Assembly: GCF_007754425.1 (NCBI RefSeq) | Contig: NZ_CP037452.1 | Span: forward strand, 496,001 to 560,000 | Source of the DNA: Gimesia fumaroli | GTDB lineage: Bacteria > Planctomycetota > Planctomycetia > Planctomycetales > Planctomycetaceae | Direction: 5' to 3' | Length of the DNA stretch: 64,000 nucleotides | Shown here: positions 1-8,816 of the stretch, one piece after another | How the letters are laid out: each line of letters opens with the position of its first letter | Numbering within the stretch: the first letter of the stretch is position 1 | Made by a program: the position numbers and the translations under genes | Notes under the pieces: model-generated | The model's input: only the letters and a program-made list of their open reading frames with translations | Databases searched by the model: none | What the model was told of the DNA's origin: nothing

Positions 1-291
1 ACCGGTACCAACGGATTTAGCAGTTCCCCACTCTGTGTCATCCATGTTGGTCGGATTAGCCACTTCTGTTGACTCTGTGACCCGCTGGTAACCCGGCTGC
101 TCTCTTGAGTTGGTGTTTGTTAGTAAGGTATCGCTCAGGGAAGACGATTCAATTCGCGTTAGCTTTGTAGTGGTGACACAACCTGTCAACAGCAGGAGCG
201 CGCTCATACATAGGGAAACCAGAATCTGGAATCCATGCCACCGGCTTGGTGCATCTTTTGTATACAATGTCAGCGATGAATGTGATTTCAT
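1..291 (-). CDS. Partial lipoprotein, runs off the left edge
   Basis: On the minus strand an open frame of 97 codons starts with ATG at 289-291 and reaches the window edge with no stop, so only the N-terminus is visible. It reads as a short basic and hydrophilic start, a hydrophobic stretch (ILVSLCMSALLLL) and a lipobox LLTGC with the Cys at about residue 37, followed by a polar Ser/Thr-rich region. This is the usual plan of a lipoprotein anchored in the membrane after signal peptidase II cleavage. Nothing in the visible part identifies a function. No Shine-Dalgarno sequence is seen before the start. An overlapping 83-codon frame on the same strand lacks these signals and is rejected. Confidence 0.55.
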   Translation of the reverse strand, partial: MKSHSSLTLYTKDAPSRWHGFQILVSLCMSALLLLTGCVTTTKLTRIESSSLSDTLLTNTNSREQPGYQRVTESTEVANPTNMDDTEWGTAKSVGTG

Positions 292-562
292 TAATTAACA
301 GGTAGTAGAGAAGGATTGGTAAGAAGTGTAGTCGCGGAGTTGGATAAGTGGAGAGAGTTATGACAATCAGTACACTGAAACCGATTGAAAAGTTAGACAA
401 ACAGATCCCGAGAGATGAGACGTGAGTGGAATAGAGTTGTCCGAAACGATCAAGACAACGATTGTCCTTTTTTTAAATCATGTTTTTTCTAATTCTGGAT
501 ATTTAAAAGGGGCGCTCCATCAAGTTTAGAGAATCGAATCATGATTCCGAATTTTTTCAATT

Positions 563-2647
563 CTAATTCATTTTATCATCCCTCGCGGCTAATCTGTAAT
601 TGGGAAACCATCGATCTGAATAATAGAGTTCAAAGGCCGCCTGAAAATAGGACGTGGCGTTATGCTGCATTTCCAGATTTGGGGCAACCTGCTGATCAAG
701 TTGATGGCTGGCCCGATCCAGTTTGAAGCTCTCCACCGATTTTCCAAATCCGAGCACAACCATGTGATTCTTGGAATCGAGCAATGCCACATCATGATTG
801 TGCTGCATCACTGCACGCCCTTTTTTCGGATCTTTCAGAAGTGCGTCGTATCCGAAAAAGACCGAACGATAGTCACTACCCAGCCGCCCCATGATGGTCG
901 GTGCGATATCCAGCGAGCAGGCCAGCGTACTGCAGCGCGTTCCCTTTCCTTTTCCTTCCGGCTGAATCATCAAAACCGGAACTCGATAGGAACTCATTGG
1001 AAAAAGCTGACTACCGGAAACTCGGGCTCCATGATCACCCATTACAATGAAGATTGTATTGCGATAGAAATCGTGCGACTGTGCTTCACGAAAGAAATAA
1101 CCCAATGCCCAATCGGCGTACTTCACCGCATTTTCACGTGACTGTCCCTTCTCGGGAATTCTTCCTTCCGGGTATGTGTAAGGCCGATGGTTGGAAACGG
1201 TAAGAATGGTAGCAAAAAACGGACGTCCGGCTGAGTGCATATTGTCGAGTTCTCCCAGTGACTTGCGGAATAAGTCTTCATCACTGACACCCCAGGCATT
1301 CGCGAAGATGGGGTTCTGGAAATCTGACTGCTCAATGAACCGGTTGAAACCATTTGACTTCATGAACGATCGCACGCCATCGAACAGACCACGGCCTCCC
1401 GTCATAAACAGACGCTCGTAACCACGCTTGGCGAGAACGTTTGCGAGAGTAAAGACACGATTGGAATGGTCACGTTTAAGAATCGATTCGGTGGGTATTG
1501 GCGGCATGGAGGTGAGCACCGCCTCCAACGCACGCGCGGTTCGATTACCCGTAGCATAGAAATTGTCAAACAAAACCCCTTTGCGGGTTAGTTCATCAAA
1601 GTACGGAGTGAGTTTGCGGTTATCACCCAAAACACCGATAAAGTCAGAACCCAGACTCTCTTCCAGAATCAGGACCACATTGTAATCCTGTTGTGGTCTC
1701 CCCGTATCTACAATCCTGTCGACCGGATTATTCGATCCTTTATTCAGTTCGTCATGATCCCCTACTATCTGCTGTCTCAAACGTTGGTCAACTTCAGAAC
1801 TTTCAATTGTGACATAGTTTTCTTTGAAATCGAATCGACAGGTCCAGGCGTAGTACACAAAACTGTATAAACCATTCCACGTACATTCATTTGCAACACG
1901 GTCGCGAGAGATCTGGCGACTGTCTGCTCCAATAGTGGACCATAAGATCATAATTCCAGTGAGGCAACTTACCAAAAATCCATAACGCCGTTTCCAGGGC
2001 ATTGGTGTTGCGATCCTCTTATGGAAATTCTTCCGCAATAGAAACCAGAGACTTCCTCCACAAGCACCAACAATGGCTATCAGGTCAATGAGTGGATATG
2101 ACTCCCAGATGTTGCAGCACACTTCGGTAGGGTAGACTATATATTCAAAGGCAATGTAATTCAGCCGTGATTGAAACTCATCGAAAAAAATGAATTCAGC
2201 AATACATATAAATGGCAGAAACAAAAAGGCAATGATCCATGCCCCGTCCAGCAACAGGCGACTCGTTTTCCCCCTGACTCTGCGGTTCGAAAAGATGGTG
2301 ATATGAAATAACTGAGGCACCACAAAGCAAAGCGCAACGAGTACATCAAACTGCAATCCCACTGAAAACAAACTGAGACTATCCCCGAAAGAGAGTTTGT
2401 CAAAGTTTGCATAGGTCACCACCATGATGGTTCGCAAAAGCAACAGATACGAAAGAGTAATTGCAAAAATAATGGCAATCACGAAATACCGACCCGACCA
2501 TTCAGATAATACGGAATACCAGTTCCCTACGGTATAAACGAAGCCTGAATGTTCCTTCAAAGCGCCTTCTGATAATTCGCCCGATGCATTTGGACCCGGA
2601 TTGGATAATCCTGAAAGCATGTTTGATGGTAATAATTTTTTTGACAT
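563..2647 (-). CDS. LTA synthase / OpgB-like membrane phosphoglycerol transferase
   Basis: The 694-residue protein has five predicted membrane spans (about residues 54-77, 93-117, 130-155, 184-204 and 222-240), then a soluble alkaline-phosphatase/sulfatase-fold domain from about residue 320. Visible active-site signatures are LILEES (metal-binding Glu near 330), FYATGNRTAR (nucleophile Thr near 370, very like OpgB/MdoB enzymes) and MGDHGAR (late Asp-His metal ligands). Family members (COG1368) transfer phosphoglycerol or phosphoethanolamine groups from phospholipid to periplasmic glycans or polymers; the substrate here is unknown. The length is normal for the family. It stands apart from its neighbours, with about 150 bases before the next minus-strand gene, so it is probably a separate transcript. 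Confidence 0.85.
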   Translation of the reverse strand: MSKKLLPSNMLSGLSNPGPNASGELSEGALKEHSGFVYTVGNWYSVLSEWSGRYFVIAIIFAITLSYLLLLRTIMVVTYANFDKLSFGDSLSLFSVGLQFDVLVALCFVVPQLFHITIFSNRRVRGKTSRLLLDGAWIIAFLFLPFICIAEFIFFDEFQSRLNYIAFEYIVYPTEVCCNIWESYPLIDLIAIVGACGGSLWFLLRKNFHKRIATPMPWKRRYGFLVSCLTGIMILWSTIGADSRQISRDRVANECTWNGLYSFVYYAWTCRFDFKENYVTIESSEVDQRLRQQIVGDHDELNKGSNNPVDRIVDTGRPQQDYNVVLILEESLGSDFIGVLGDNRKLTPYFDELTRKGVLFDNFYATGNRTARALEAVLTSMPPIPTESILKRDHSNRVFTLANVLAKRGYERLFMTGGRGLFDGVRSFMKSNGFNRFIEQSDFQNPIFANAWGVSDEDLFRKSLGELDNMHSAGRPFFATILTVSNHRPYTYPEGRIPEKGQSRENAVKYADWALGYFFREAQSHDFYRNTIFIVMGDHGARVSGSQLFPMSSYRVPVLMIQPEGKGKGTRCSTLACSLDIAPTIMGRLGSDYRSVFFGYDALLKDPKKGRAVMQHNHDVALLDSKNHMVVLGFGKSVESFKLDRASHQLDQQVAPNLEMQHNATSYFQAAFELYYSDRWFPNYRLAARDDKMN

Positions 2648-2795
2648 GTATCGAAATTCCTTTTTCGAAAAGTCTCATGTTTGGTGTAATACTGTCAGAT
2701 AAATGATTGCCAGCGGACAGATAGGGTAGCAAAGCGTCACTTCAAACGAATAAAGAGGTGTCTTAGTCCGTAGTAAAAAAAGGGATTCAAAGAAT

Positions 2796-2999
2796 CTAAA
2801 TTTCCCGACCTTTCAAACTACGCCAGTTAATACTTCTATAAACAAGGGATATTCCGATGATGCTCAACCCTGTCAGCCAAGTCGATTCACTAACTCGAAT
2901 ATCTGTACTGGATTTTGTGTTTGTGCTTTGCATCACAAGAAGCCCACCTCCTAAGATATTAGTAATTGCGATCAAAAAAATGGGTATTTGAATTTTCAT
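2796..2999 (-). CDS. Small two-span membrane protein downstream of the M56 gene
   Basis: A 67-residue protein with two hydrophobic segments (about residues 4-24 and 42-56) and a short basic end. I do not recognise a family. It starts four bases after the stop of the M56 peptidase gene, so it is almost certainly the last gene of the BlaI-M56 operon and may be translated by coupling. A role as an accessory or target of the sensor is only an inference from position. Confidence 0.5.
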   Translation of the reverse strand: MKIQIPIFLIAITNILGGGLLVMQSTNTKSSTDIRVSESTWLTGLSIIGISLVYRSINWRSLKGREI

Positions 3000-3003
3000 T
3001 CAA

Positions 3004-4137
3004 CTAGTCGTCATCGATACTCTCAGGTGTCTGATGTTCCAACAGTTCGTGCAGTTCAATTCGGTGGTCGAAAACTTCGAAGTCACGAGCGGGAATATCA
3101 AAGTCATGTAAAATGCTTGCAGACCAAGTTGGCCAAGGCGACCAATTAGTACGAGACGATGCAAGCACATCAATTGGTAGCCACAAAAATCCAATCAAGG
3201 TTGCCAACATCACAAGGCTGAAACACGCCGCCGGACCCAAAATTCGGGCTCGACGATCGATTTTTTTTCTCTTGGCAATTTGGGTGAGGCGGCGAGCGCG
3301 TTTGGCAACGATGCTCTTTCCTCTTCCAAATGCCAGTGATGTGGGTGTCTCTTCCGCTTGCGATGCACTGTATTCCATGATTGTAAGTAATGTTTGCAAA
3401 TACATGACGATATCTGATGGTGAATCAATTGCCGCCTCATCACAGGCGAATTCCCGACTAATGGAAGACTGCTGCGATGCCCACCAAACCATTGGATGAA
3501 ACCAAAAAATCACTTCAACTACACGCTGTAGAAATAATTGCAACGGATGTCCGGTTTTGAGATGCTCTAATTCATGCCGGATGATGAAGTTTAATTTCTG
3601 ACGATCAAATCCGAGCAGATATTCCGGTACTACAATGTAAGGATAGTGGAACTGGGAGCAAAATGGAGTCGTCAACCTCGTACTTGTTAATAATCGAAGT
3701 CTTTGTTTCGATGGAAAGGATGTCAGTTCAGGAATGTCGAGTTGATTCTCTTCAGAAACAAATTCGTCGAGATCAAGAGGTTGGCAAGTATTGAGAAAGC
3801 GATTGACTTGAAAAGAGCGAAAGAAAAATACCATCAAGGAAACACTGGCTCCGGCAAGCCAAACAAAGAATAATATTTGTCCTAACTGCATTTCTATGGT
3901 TACAAGCGTTGTTGTGTGCTGCGCACCAATCGAATCCCAAGGTTGAAATAATCTCGGATGGGGTAACAATAGGGCAGCTCCGATCAGCGAAAGTAGAACC
4001 ACATAACAGACGGTCCATAATCGACACTGCATCCGTTCGCTATTTACGAGCCGTCCTAACCAATGGGCAACGATAATAACCAGTGCAACTTGCACTGAGA
4101 GTGAAACAGCCAATTCAAGGAATTGTGTTGATGTCAT
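3004..4137 (-). CDS. M56-family (BlaR1/MecR1-like) membrane metallopeptidase
   Basis: The 377-residue protein has N-terminal membrane spans (about residues 10-30, 41-60, 86-106), a cytoplasmic zinc-peptidase domain with the motif HELEH at about 188-192 and a downstream REFACDE motif (third zinc ligand Glu near 233), then a further span near 300-320. This is the BlaR1/MecR1 peptidase plan. It lacks a large C-terminal beta-lactam sensor domain: only about 50 residues follow the last span, so the signal sensed is unknown. Its ATG overlaps the stop of the upstream BlaI-type repressor gene by four bases. By analogy with BlaR1, activation would lead to removal of that repressor. BlaI/M56 pairs are very common in planctomycetes. 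Confidence 0.85.
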   Translation of the reverse strand: MTSTQFLELAVSLSVQVALVIIVAHWLGRLVNSERMQCRLWTVCYVVLLSLIGAALLLPHPRLFQPWDSIGAQHTTTLVTIEMQLGQILFFVWLAGASVSLMVFFFRSFQVNRFLNTCQPLDLDEFVSEENQLDIPELTSFPSKQRLRLLTSTRLTTPFCSQFHYPYIVVPEYLLGFDRQKLNFIIRHELEHLKTGHPLQLFLQRVVEVIFWFHPMVWWASQQSSISREFACDEAAIDSPSDIVMYLQTLLTIMEYSASQAEETPTSLAFGRGKSIVAKRARRLTQIAKRKKIDRRARILGPAACFSLVMLATLIGFLWLPIDVLASSRTNWSPWPTWSASILHDFDIPARDFEVFDHRIELHELLEHQTPESIDDD

Positions 4138-4508
4138 GAGTCTTTCTCCAAGGATTGAATTGCCTGTTTCAATTCTTTGATGTCCGACCGCGACATTGAG
4201 TCGCTTTCGACGAGGCTGAGCACAAGCGACTTCACCGATCCGCCGAACAGCCGCTGAGTGAAGTCGTCGGCCATGCTGCGGCTAATTTTTTCGCGTGAAA
4301 CCGCTGGCTCATAGACATAGGCGCGACCTTCCTTCATCCGTCGGACAACTCCGCGTGTCTCATCCAGTATCTTCAGCGTTGTCATGACGGTTGTATAAGC
4401 CAGTGGGCGTTCGAGAGTATCGACGACATCCTGCACAGTGACGCGTTTTTTCCGCCATACAACATCCATTACTTCAAGTTCGCAATTGGTCAGATGAAAT
4501 TTAGGCAT
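4134..4508 (-). CDS. BlaI/MecI/CopY-family transcriptional repressor
   Basis: A 124-residue winged-helix regulator. The N-terminal half has the BlaI pattern LTNCELEVMDVVW followed by VTVQDVVDTL and a recognition region AYTTVMTTLKILDE, with a wing containing EGRAYVYEP; the C-terminal helices would form the dimer. Such proteins repress their own operon and the paired M56 sensor gene, and are inactivated by proteolysis. The gene is first in a tight operon (four-base overlap with the peptidase gene). The upstream region at 4510-4600 is AT-rich and would hold the promoter and operator, but I could not pick out a convincing dyad. Confidence 0.88.
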   Translation of the reverse strand: MPKFHLTNCELEVMDVVWRKKRVTVQDVVDTLERPLAYTTVMTTLKILDETRGVVRRMKEGRAYVYEPAVSREKISRSMADDFTQRLFGGSVKSLVLSLVESDSMSRSDIKELKQAIQSLEKDS

Positions 4509-4609
4509 ATATAATTCCTTCCACGCGAATGGATTAATAAAAAACTATTGTTGTCATTGAATTTAAAAAAGAGAACTATATTTATTAGGGATATGAGGAA
4601 GCTTCACTA

Positions 4610-5548
4610 TCAAAATTCTGTTAACCTACGAGCCATTCCCTGGTAAGTAGAAGAATCAATGTTTTCCGAGACAATCCGAACCCGACCATCGCCCCATAAG
4701 AAATTAGCACCACCTGGATGGCGACTGGAAAATTCACACTCGTCACAGATATTGCAGTTAGGAGTAGTCATTGCCATTCCAACGAGTCGGCAGGCAGCGT
4801 CTTCGCCAGAGGAGTCTACGCCCAGCCACGTTGATGGTACTTTTGCCATCGTTCGTTCTCCCACAATGATGGTGTTGCTTAAACCACGCTGTAGGTCGGC
4901 AAAGCGAACCAGTCTGAATTCAAGGAACGTACCATCTCCAAGCGGAGCAGGAATACTATCATCGGGCTCGATCGTTCCGAATACTCCAAAATAGTTCGCA
5001 GTAGGAAGCTCGAAAAGAGGTGTCAGGGTCTCAGTTAATTTATTCTCTTCATAAAGCATAAATGTCGGATCAATGATATCTGACGGGCACAGAAAGTTTA
5101 CAATAGAAGTGCTTCGAGCAGACTGATTTAATGGGTGACTGAGAATCTGATTGCGATTAACCTGATCATAGATTGCTCGTTGTTCTAAATAAGGTAGCAG
5201 CGTCACGGCCCAGCTATAAGCAGATTGCCTCGATGCCTCCCATTGCCAGCCAGATGGCAGGCAATTATTGGTGTCGTGATAAGAATGGAGCGCGAGACCA
5301 ATTTGCTTGAGCTGATTTTTGCACTGTAATTGCCGTGCAACTTCTCGGGCAGAGCCGACAGCAGGCAGGATCAGGCCCATAAGAGTGCCGATCACCCCAA
5401 AGGTTACAAGTAATTCAAGAATCGTAAAGCCACGACGTAACTGCCGAGATCGAGACAGATTTTTGAGAGGTTTAAATCCATGAAGACTAAAACATTTCAA
5501 CTGCTGGCGTTGCGAACATTCGCTGATGCCGGTCAGCCCATTATGCAT
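4610..5548 (-). CDS. DUF1559 pseudopilin-like protein
   Basis: A 312-residue protein with a type IV pilin/pseudopilin leader: RRG-FTILELL at residues 38-46, with Glu45 at position +5 after the presumed prepilin-peptidase cut, followed by one hydrophobic helix. The rest is the planctomycete DUF1559 domain, including CKNQLKQIGLALHSYHD, VNFLCPSD and the C-terminal HPGGANFLWGDG motif (H-x9-DG type). Several Cys residues near 260-272 probably form disulfides. Hundreds of such paralogues occur per planctomycete genome; they are thought to be exported pseudopilins of unknown role. The N-terminus is about 20 residues longer than usual, so a start further in is possible. Confidence 0.85.
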   Translation of the reverse strand: MHNGLTGISECSQRQQLKCFSLHGFKPLKNLSRSRQLRRGFTILELLVTFGVIGTLMGLILPAVGSAREVARQLQCKNQLKQIGLALHSYHDTNNCLPSGWQWEASRQSAYSWAVTLLPYLEQRAIYDQVNRNQILSHPLNQSARSTSIVNFLCPSDIIDPTFMLYEENKLTETLTPLFELPTANYFGVFGTIEPDDSIPAPLGDGTFLEFRLVRFADLQRGLSNTIIVGERTMAKVPSTWLGVDSSGEDAACRLVGMAMTTPNCNICDECEFSSRHPGGANFLWGDGRVRIVSENIDSSTYQGMARRLTEF

Positions 5549-6106
5549 GAGTAGAAATCCTTTTCATCTCTTTCCATTTCATTAAGAAGTCACATTTCTA
5601 CTAATCTTTTAGTATCTTGTCAAGTGAAAAATCTGGACACTTCGATGGGGAATACTGATTCACTCATTAAGCTTCGGAAATTCTGAGCTCATTAGGATGA
5701 CAATTCAGCTTCTGTCTCTCAACACAAAGAGTATGACAACAAATCAACCATCCGCGAGCCATGAAGCGTGTAATAAAAAATCGAGATGTTTTACCTATCA
5801 GTTTCAAGCTGTTTTTCGTTTGTTTTATGGTTCATTTGATCGGACACTCCAGGAGCCGTTCTGACCAAAGTTTTTTGGTTTGCTATGAATCCGCGAATAC
5901 GCATGGCTTCCACGCACACATATTGAGTCCGCAAAATGGGTCGATTCTTCGGATTCTCAGTTACCTCACCACAGCCTCACGGGGCTCGGGATCGATGGTC
6001 AAGGACTGGGCACCGGCAAGCTCGGACAGTATAGACTGCACTGACCGCTCATGTCACGGCTAAAACACTAAGTGTAAGTAGATACCTAAGTACCGTCGGC
6101 TTGCTC
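5549..6106. other. Intergenic stretch, no supported gene
   Basis: This 558-base stretch separates the pseudopilin gene from the mercury locus. A plus-strand frame of 100 codons (5761-6063) begins with a hydrophobic run but has no ribosome binding site, no recognisable motif and low-complexity Ser-rich content, so I do not call it a gene. No convincing terminator or repeat was seen. Confidence 0.5.
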
Positions 6107-7309
6107 TTAATGCTCAGTCTGTCCACGAACGAAGGCTCCACTGAATCCTGCCTTCTCCAAAGCAGCCCTAATCTCCTTTATCGGTACGGGCTGATCAAGT
6201 TTTGTGCCGACAACGGTCTCACCTTTTTCGTAGTCAACTTTTACGGCTAGAACACCCGGCACGGTATGAATTGCCTCGGCAACAAGGGCCGAACAGCCTT
6301 CACAGGCCATCCCTTCAACTTTGATAACTGCTCGGTTCATGTTCTCAGTAACGGCCTTGCCATCACTGCCACCGATGATCGCTCCGACGTAGCTTGGAAA
6401 AAACAGGAAGGCGACCGCCATGATAGTGACCAGCCATAGCATGGCTTTGTTGAGCGTCATCATGCTGAATCGGCTTTTTGACGCAGACACACAACAGTCG
6501 TTCTCGACGGCTGCTTCGGTGGAGCAACAATCGTGCCTGCCAGCGACAACAGCGTTCTTTGGCCGATATGTGAAGTAAAACGCTGCTCCCAGAAAGCCAA
6601 ATGTGACCACCATGAACGTCGGGCGATAAGCTTCCATTGTCGAAGCGATCCCGGCACCAGAAACACCGACAGTCAACAAAACCAAGGGCAACCAACAACA
6701 ACTCGACGCCATAATGGCAGAGACGATGGTTCCGATCTTGGCAATCTTCTCACCCTTGCCAGTGGATGACTTGGCAGGAGTTGACATCTGAATGTCAGAA
6801 TCGGCCAACCTTAGCTCTTCTTGTGCAACCTTAATCCCTTTCTTCACGTTACCGAGACAGCAGGAGCCGGATGGATTCTCGTTCTCGCATCGGCATCCGG
6901 GGTCTTTCATCTTGGCTCGGATGTCTTCAAGGGCACTAGATTGTCCTTTCGACCGAAGCTCGCCCTTAATGCTGTCGACGGAATGGCCGAAACAGTAGCA
7001 CAGCGGTCTTTCGCCTTCCGTTTCCTTGATACCTACCAGAACTTTGAGTTGCGATCCTGTGAACATCGTGTTGCCTTCTTCGGAGAAGTACACGACATCA
7101 CAGGCCTTAGACTCACAGAACCGCCATCCAGTATCTCCAGCGAGTGGATTGCAGCCATCAATGTCACAACGATCATTGCCGTCCTTTACAAACTGACTGG
7201 CACATTCCTCAACAAGTAATGCTCCAAGAGTGACGGTGCTCACGCGTTTTGCTTTCTGTTCACAGGATGGGCACGTAAGTCTCTTCTTTGCCGTCGTATC
7301 CGTGGCCAT
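6107..7309 (-). CDS. CopZ-N / MerT / HMA fusion, heavy-metal (mercury) transport protein
   Basis: A 400-residue fusion of three metal-handling modules. Residues 1-155 are a CopZ-N-type domain with many cysteines: CPSC at 13-16, CYC at 104-106 and CRCENENPSGSCC at 139-151, a pattern known to bind zinc and a [2Fe-2S] centre in CopZ. Residues 190-320 are MerT-like with spans and the paired Cys204-Cys205 in SSCCWLP, plus later CC pairs. Residues 325-395 are a MerP/HMA domain with the motif GMACEGC (Cys336, Cys339). Family knowledge suggests Hg(II) is captured and passed through the membrane. It is divergent from a Hg-type merR gene and has a MerR-type promoter (7371-7402). No merA reductase is seen in the window. 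Confidence 0.8.
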   Translation of the reverse strand: MATDTTAKKRLTCPSCEQKAKRVSTVTLGALLVEECASQFVKDGNDRCDIDGCNPLAGDTGWRFCESKACDVVYFSEEGNTMFTGSQLKVLVGIKETEGERPLCYCFGHSVDSIKGELRSKGQSSALEDIRAKMKDPGCRCENENPSGSCCLGNVKKGIKVAQEELRLADSDIQMSTPAKSSTGKGEKIAKIGTIVSAIMASSCCWLPLVLLTVGVSGAGIASTMEAYRPTFMVVTFGFLGAAFYFTYRPKNAVVAGRHDCCSTEAAVENDCCVSASKSRFSMMTLNKAMLWLVTIMAVAFLFFPSYVGAIIGGSDGKAVTENMNRAVIKVEGMACEGCSALVAEAIHTVPGVLAVKVDYEKGETVVGTKLDQPVPIKEIRAALEKAGFSGAFVRGQTEH

Positions 7310-7370
7310 GGAAGATATACCTTTTTCAATTCGTTGAGATGGTTTCTTGTCGGATGCTCATTCTTTGATT

Positions 7371-7402
7371 ATTATAGAGGTTGCACCTGAGTACAATGTC
7401 AA
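7371..7402 (-). promoter_or_regulatory. MerR-type promoter/operator of the metal-transport fusion gene
   Basis: Read on the minus strand: -35 TTGACA (7397-7402), a 20-base spacer and -10 TATAAT (7371-7376). Both hexamers are perfect consensus but the spacer is 3 bases longer than optimum, the hallmark of promoters remodelled by MerR activators. The spacer holds an imperfect dyad TTGTAC-N4-GTGCAA. Transcription would start about 55 bases before the fusion gene. Confidence 0.8.
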
Positions 7403-7450
7403 GCCGATTTCATAGAAATCGGTAATTTCGCATTCGACCAAGTTTTGGGA

Positions 7451-7858
7451 ATGACAATGGACGGCCAATACACAATCAGCCAATTGGCAAAAGTTGCTGA
7501 GATTCCGACGACAACATTACGGTATTACGAACGCATAGGGCTTGTCGAACCCGAGGATCGCAGCCACGGGAACTACCGGCTATACAGTAACGAATCATTG
7601 AAAAAACTGAGATTTATCCGTGCTGCTCAGGCAACGGGCTTCACGCTAGACGACGTGAGAGCTCTGTTGTCGGACGATTCTGGTAACACACCAACGTGTG
7701 GGAGCGTCCAAGGATTAATTGAAGAGCGACTTGCAGATATTAAAACACGGCTAAAAGACCTTCAACACGTGCAAAAAGTTTTGAATTCCGCTCTGAGGAA
7801 GTGCCAGAAACAGAAGAAAAATGACTGCTGCCAAGTTGTCCAAGGTTTTTCGGACTGA
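7451..7858 (+). CDS. merR: MerR mercury-responsive regulator
   Basis: The protein of about 135 residues has the MerR winged helix (YTISQLAKVAEIPTTTLRYYERIGLVEP) and a long dimer helix. Three cysteines match the Hg(II) ligands of classical MerR (Cys82, Cys117, Cys126 in Tn501): here the first Cys (TPTCG) is followed by the next after exactly 35 residues (RKC) and by another after 9 more (NDCC), the same spacing. That supports mercury rather than copper, zinc or cadmium as the effector. Three starts are possible: TTG at 7445, ATG at 7451 and ATG at 7457; GGGA lies 6 bases before the last. The gene is divergent from its likely target. Confidence 0.85.
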   Translation: MTMDGQYTISQLAKVAEIPTTTLRYYERIGLVEPEDRSHGNYRLYSNESLKKLRFIRAAQATGFTLDDVRALLSDDSGNTPTCGSVQGLIEERLADIKTRLKDLQHVQKVLNSALRKCQKQKKNDCCQVVQGFSD

Positions 7859-8295
7859 GTCCGTCAGATAAGATAGCAGGAGTAATGTTCAGCTCAGTGC
7901 AATTCGGATTCTTCCTAGAAATCGTTCGTTTTTGTTTGATGTATCGTATTTGATGAGTTTCGCAAACAGAACTTGATGAATCGCTTGTGTTGTTTGCTTT
8001 GGCTTCGTTTCATTCCCAATCGGACTCCATCACATCTTACTGAAATAACGTGTTAGCGAAATGGGAGGTTTTAGGGCATGTCATAGCGGTTTCTTCGCAT
8101 CTAATTTCAGACCAAGCAAAACAAAATTATGAATTGGGGATGAACTAGTTTCTTGTGCTGCGATGCCTGTTAGAAGGAACCAGACGCACATTCGCAAGCA
8201 AGAGTCAAACGCAAGCTGCTGAAGTCGATTGATACTCTGCTGCCTAAAATGATTGTCAGTTGACGTAAAACAGAGAATCGCGTAAAATCCCGAAC
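7859..8295. other. Intergenic stretch after merR
   Basis: No gene is supported in these 437 bases. A long minus-strand frame (8081-8734) overlaps the region but has no family resemblance, unusual composition rich in Arg, Ser and Pro, and no start signals; it is treated as a shadow of plus-strand sequence. Confidence 0.45.
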
Positions 8296-8604
8296 ATGGT
8301 TGGTACAGTCGCAATAATTCGTCGATGTCACTGGCTGCTCGCCTTTCTGGTGGTCGGTTTGGTTGTCGCATCGCAGTTAATCGGCACAGTGAACACGTTC
8401 CTGGTGCAAGCGAAGTCCAGCGAGTTCGAGAGCGACGGTGAGGAGGTTGAACTTGACGAGTTGCCGAAGCTGTTTGCTCGGCTTTGTTGTGGGCCGAAGG
8501 TACAATCTCCGGAACACCAGGAAGGTATTGCTCACGAGTCGGCGGCCAGCATGAGCTTGGTTCTTGTCTCCATTCATCTCGAACGTGGACCTCCTCTCTG
8601 CTGA
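8296..8604 (+). CDS. Possible small membrane-anchored protein (doubtful, perhaps truncated)
   Basis: A 102-codon frame begins with a basic tip and one hydrophobic helix (WLLAFLVVGLVVASQLIG, about residues 13-30), then an acidic segment and a CC pair near residue 66. The N-terminal two thirds look like a real membrane-anchored protein; the last 20 residues look like read-through of non-coding DNA, so the gene may be a truncated remnant. No family is recognised. It sits between the mercury locus and the SulP gene, on the same strand as the latter. Confidence 0.35.
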   Translation: MVGTVAIIRRCHWLLAFLVVGLVVASQLIGTVNTFLVQAKSSEFESDGEEVELDELPKLFARLCCGPKVQSPEHQEGIAHESAASMSLVLVSIHLERGPPLC

Positions 8605-8816
8605 TACCCGTGCTGCGATGTCCCGTACTGGCAAGCTCTAACTGAGTTCTGCTAGGTAGTGAAGTTCGCGCACCCCTTTTCAAACGGCTTGACGTTCCGC
8701 CGTTTTCTCCACGGGTGTTGGTCATCCACAGCAATTGCTCTCCGTGAGTGTTTGCGAATTGTGTGATCCAGTTCCTGATCTCAACTTCAATATCAACACC
8801 ATCAGCAGGAAATTCG

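Noticed and set aside
5761-6063. 100-codon plus-strand frame with a hydrophobic start
   Set aside because: No ribosome binding site or family resemblance; Ser-rich tail looks like non-coding DNA.
8081-8734. Long minus-strand frame of 217 codons
   Set aside because: Low-complexity Arg/Ser/Pro composition, no start signal, no motif; overlaps a more protein-like plus-strand frame.
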